6,550 nt of DNA from DATEMK01 sp035275625 (GTDB taxonomy: Bacteria; Bacteroidota; Bacteroidia; AKYH767-A; OLB10), in contig DATEMK010000217.1 of assembly GCA_035275625.1 (NCBI GenBank), positions 1 through 6,550 of the forward strand, given 5' to 3'. This document shows positions 5,245 to 6,550 of this stretch, piece after piece. Each line of letters begins with the position of its first letter. Position 1 is the stretch's first letter. The notes beneath the pieces are model-generated. The model was not told where the DNA came from and did not search any database. It saw only the letters and a program-made list of their open reading frames with translations. The position numbers and the translations under genes are program-made.

Positions 5245-6550
5245 CCCACCTTGCTTTCCAGACTTATATTTTCATCTCCCGGAATATACGGCAGAAACGT
5301 CATAATAAACTGGAACATTTCATCTGTAGTTTTCATACTTCCATTTTTTCCGGATATTTCCCTTGGCGGGAAAAACGGGTTGTTAGGATTTTTTACCGTA
5401 TTATCAAATACCCCAACAACTGTAATGGCCGTTCCTTTTGGAATTTTCAGCATTTTCGGAAACGTATAAAAATACTGCCACCGGAAATCCCATTTCGGAA
5501 TTCTTATTAAACGAATCGTATCACCATTTGGTTTTATTGCATACGCCCAAAAAGATTTTCCAAGAAGGTGCATGTGCGGATTAATGGTGATGAGTGAAAT
5601 ATCATTTTGTATAACTGCCCTTGTGGTAAATGTTTTAACCGAATCAGCGGGAATTACCAGTGGCGGGACGATGTCTGAGATTCCAAGCGTACCCAGTTGC
5701 GTTTCCATCGTTGGCCGGGCAGGGGGCTTATCTGTAAAGAAAACATTAAAGTAAGATTGATCCTGCGCATCAGCTGCCGAAGGTCCGTAATGAATATCGC
5801 GCATCAGGAATGCTCCTTTCTTTTTTAATTTCCATGTCCCGATGCCCTCCGGGTAAACTACAGGCTGCACTCCAGGTAAATGATTTGAAACCGATGGAAT
5901 CAACACAGGATAACTTCCGTCATCATTTAACAGATTTATCGCTTTGTAGCCTGCTTCAAGTGTTCCTGCAGAATCGCGGTTCACCATATCAGGACCTTCA
6001 AAAATATTTTTCTTTTTGTCATCTTCATAAGCGACCAGGTGTCCGTTCATGTGATGCAGCAACTGCCGGTTGCCCGGAACAAATTCAATGGCGCGTATAA
6101 AAGTATCATGCGGAATTTCATAAGGAATTTTAATCACCATAAACCGGTCCTTATTATCAGCTTTAATTATAAAAGGTTCGCGCATCTTTACAACAAGATC
6201 AGGTTTGCCGAGCATAGAGCCTTTGGGAAATTCAGGCTGCGGGGGAAGATTTGCCGGATTACCGGGAGGGCATCCGTTCTCCACCCAGGTTTTTATCATT
6301 TCAATTTCCTCATCTTTAAGAACTCGCTCACCGGTGAAATGCGTATACGCTGCATCAGCGGGCCACGGTGGCATATAACGCGCCTGCGTTGCCTGCACAA
6401 TAGTTTTTGCTTTTTTTAAAACATCCTGGTATGTCAGCAGCGAAAACGGGCCTGCTTCACCCGGATGATGACAGGGAGAACAATTCCTGAAAATTATAGG
6501 AGCAATATCTTCGCTGAAAACAGGATTCTTTTTAACTTCATTTTGATGAT
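5214..6550 (-). CDS. Cytochrome c / copper type II monooxygenase-like fusion, 5' end outside window
   Basis: The frame is open to the window edge, so the protein is 5'-truncated here (444 residues visible, numbered from codon 6548-6546). Residues 23-27 are CSPCH, a c-type heme site (codons 6482-6468), followed by the usual PGEAGPFSL and by RYMPPW, whose Met59 is the likely axial ligand. Hydrophobic and linker sequence leads into a two-domain module of the peptidylglycine/dopamine monooxygenase (PHM/DBH) type. Candidate CuH ligands are His165-His166 (LLHHMNGH) and His253 (DIHYG); candidate CuM ligands are His325 and His327 (NPHMH) and Met411 (TTDEM). Their order and spacing match PHM. Heme maturation requires export, so a missing signal peptide or lipoprotein signal is expected upstream. 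The role is probably oxidative attack on an unknown substrate outside the cytoplasm, with the heme feeding electrons. The substrate cannot be read from sequence. The internal GTG at 6398 is not the start, since it falls after the heme motif. The C-terminal residues MTNDQ and the TGA come from the heptamer array. Confidence 0.85.
   Translation of the reverse strand, partial: HQNEVKKNPVFSEDIAPIIFRNCSPCHHPGEAGPFSLLTYQDVLKKAKTIVQATQARYMPPWPADAAYTHFTGERVLKDEEIEMIKTWVENGCPPGNPANLPPQPEFPKGSMLGKPDLVVKMREPFIIKADNKDRFMVIKIPYEIPHDTFIRAIEFVPGNRQLLHHMNGHLVAYEDDKKKNIFEGPDMVNRDSAGTLEAGYKAINLLNDDGSYPVLIPSVSNHLPGVQPVVYPEGIGTWKLKKKGAFLMRDIHYGPSAADAQDQSYFNVFFTDKPPARPTMETQLGTLGISDIVPPLVIPADSVKTFTTRAVIQNDISLITINPHMHLLGKSFWAYAIKPNGDTIRLIRIPKWDFRWQYFYTFPKMLKIPKGTAITVVGVFDNTVKNPNNPFFPPREISGKNGSMKTTDEMFQFIMTFLPYIPGDENISLESKVGDQRLMTNDQ

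Noticed and set aside
5214..6398. GTG at 6396-6398 as the start of the heme/copper protein
   Set aside because: The same frame continues upstream to the window edge and encodes the CSPCH heme site, so the GTG is an internal Val codon and the gene is truncated by the window.
6039..6419. 126-codon open frame on the plus strand
   Set aside because: It lies opposite the cytochrome/copper coding region, which has clear conserved motifs; this is a shadow frame.

Overview
The window looks like a chromosomal segment from a member of the Bacteroidota. The evidence is AT-rich DNA, weak or absent Shine-Dalgarno sites, TAnnTTTG-type promoter boxes, an SMC protein with Bacteroidota-style variants of the conserved motifs, and a small secreted protein whose signal peptide ends in SA|Q. 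I cannot name the genus. A free-living or environmental lineage fits at least as well as a gut one, given the heme/copper oxidoreductase at the right end.

Layout, left to right. Positions 1-118 hold nothing I can support. A 155-residue single-pass membrane protein of unknown function lies on the minus strand (119-586), with a good promoter match ending only 5 nt before its ATG. About 550 nt without a convincing gene follow (587-1136), ending in a possible promoter for the next gene. The plus-strand gene smc (1137-4691, 1184 residues) fills more than half of the window and is intact. A 130-nt convergent spacer carries a perfect 9-bp hairpin and one copy of a short direct repeat. A minus-strand gene (4822-5079) encodes an 85-residue, very basic exported protein. 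Upstream of it lies a tandem array of 7-bp units (13 clean copies plus 2 decayed ones, 5140-5244). The array runs into the 3' end of the last gene and supplies its stop codon. That gene (minus strand, 5214 to beyond 6550) encodes a c-type cytochrome domain fused to a two-domain copper monooxygenase-like module. Its true start is outside the window.

The genes do not form one obvious pathway. SMC is a housekeeping chromosome-organising ATPase and forms its own plus-strand unit between two minus-strand neighbours. The small basic protein and the heme/copper protein are codirectional, but the array and a separate promoter-like box lie between them, so co-transcription is uncertain. There is no phage, IS element, CRISPR array, tRNA or rRNA here.

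I do not see a new multi-gene system. The points most worth a second look are: the heme-copper fusion with every copper ligand of the PHM family apparently retained; the heptamer array that forms the end of that gene; two promoter boxes placed so close to start codons that they predict leaderless mRNAs; and an SMC head lacking the usual Q-loop glutamine.
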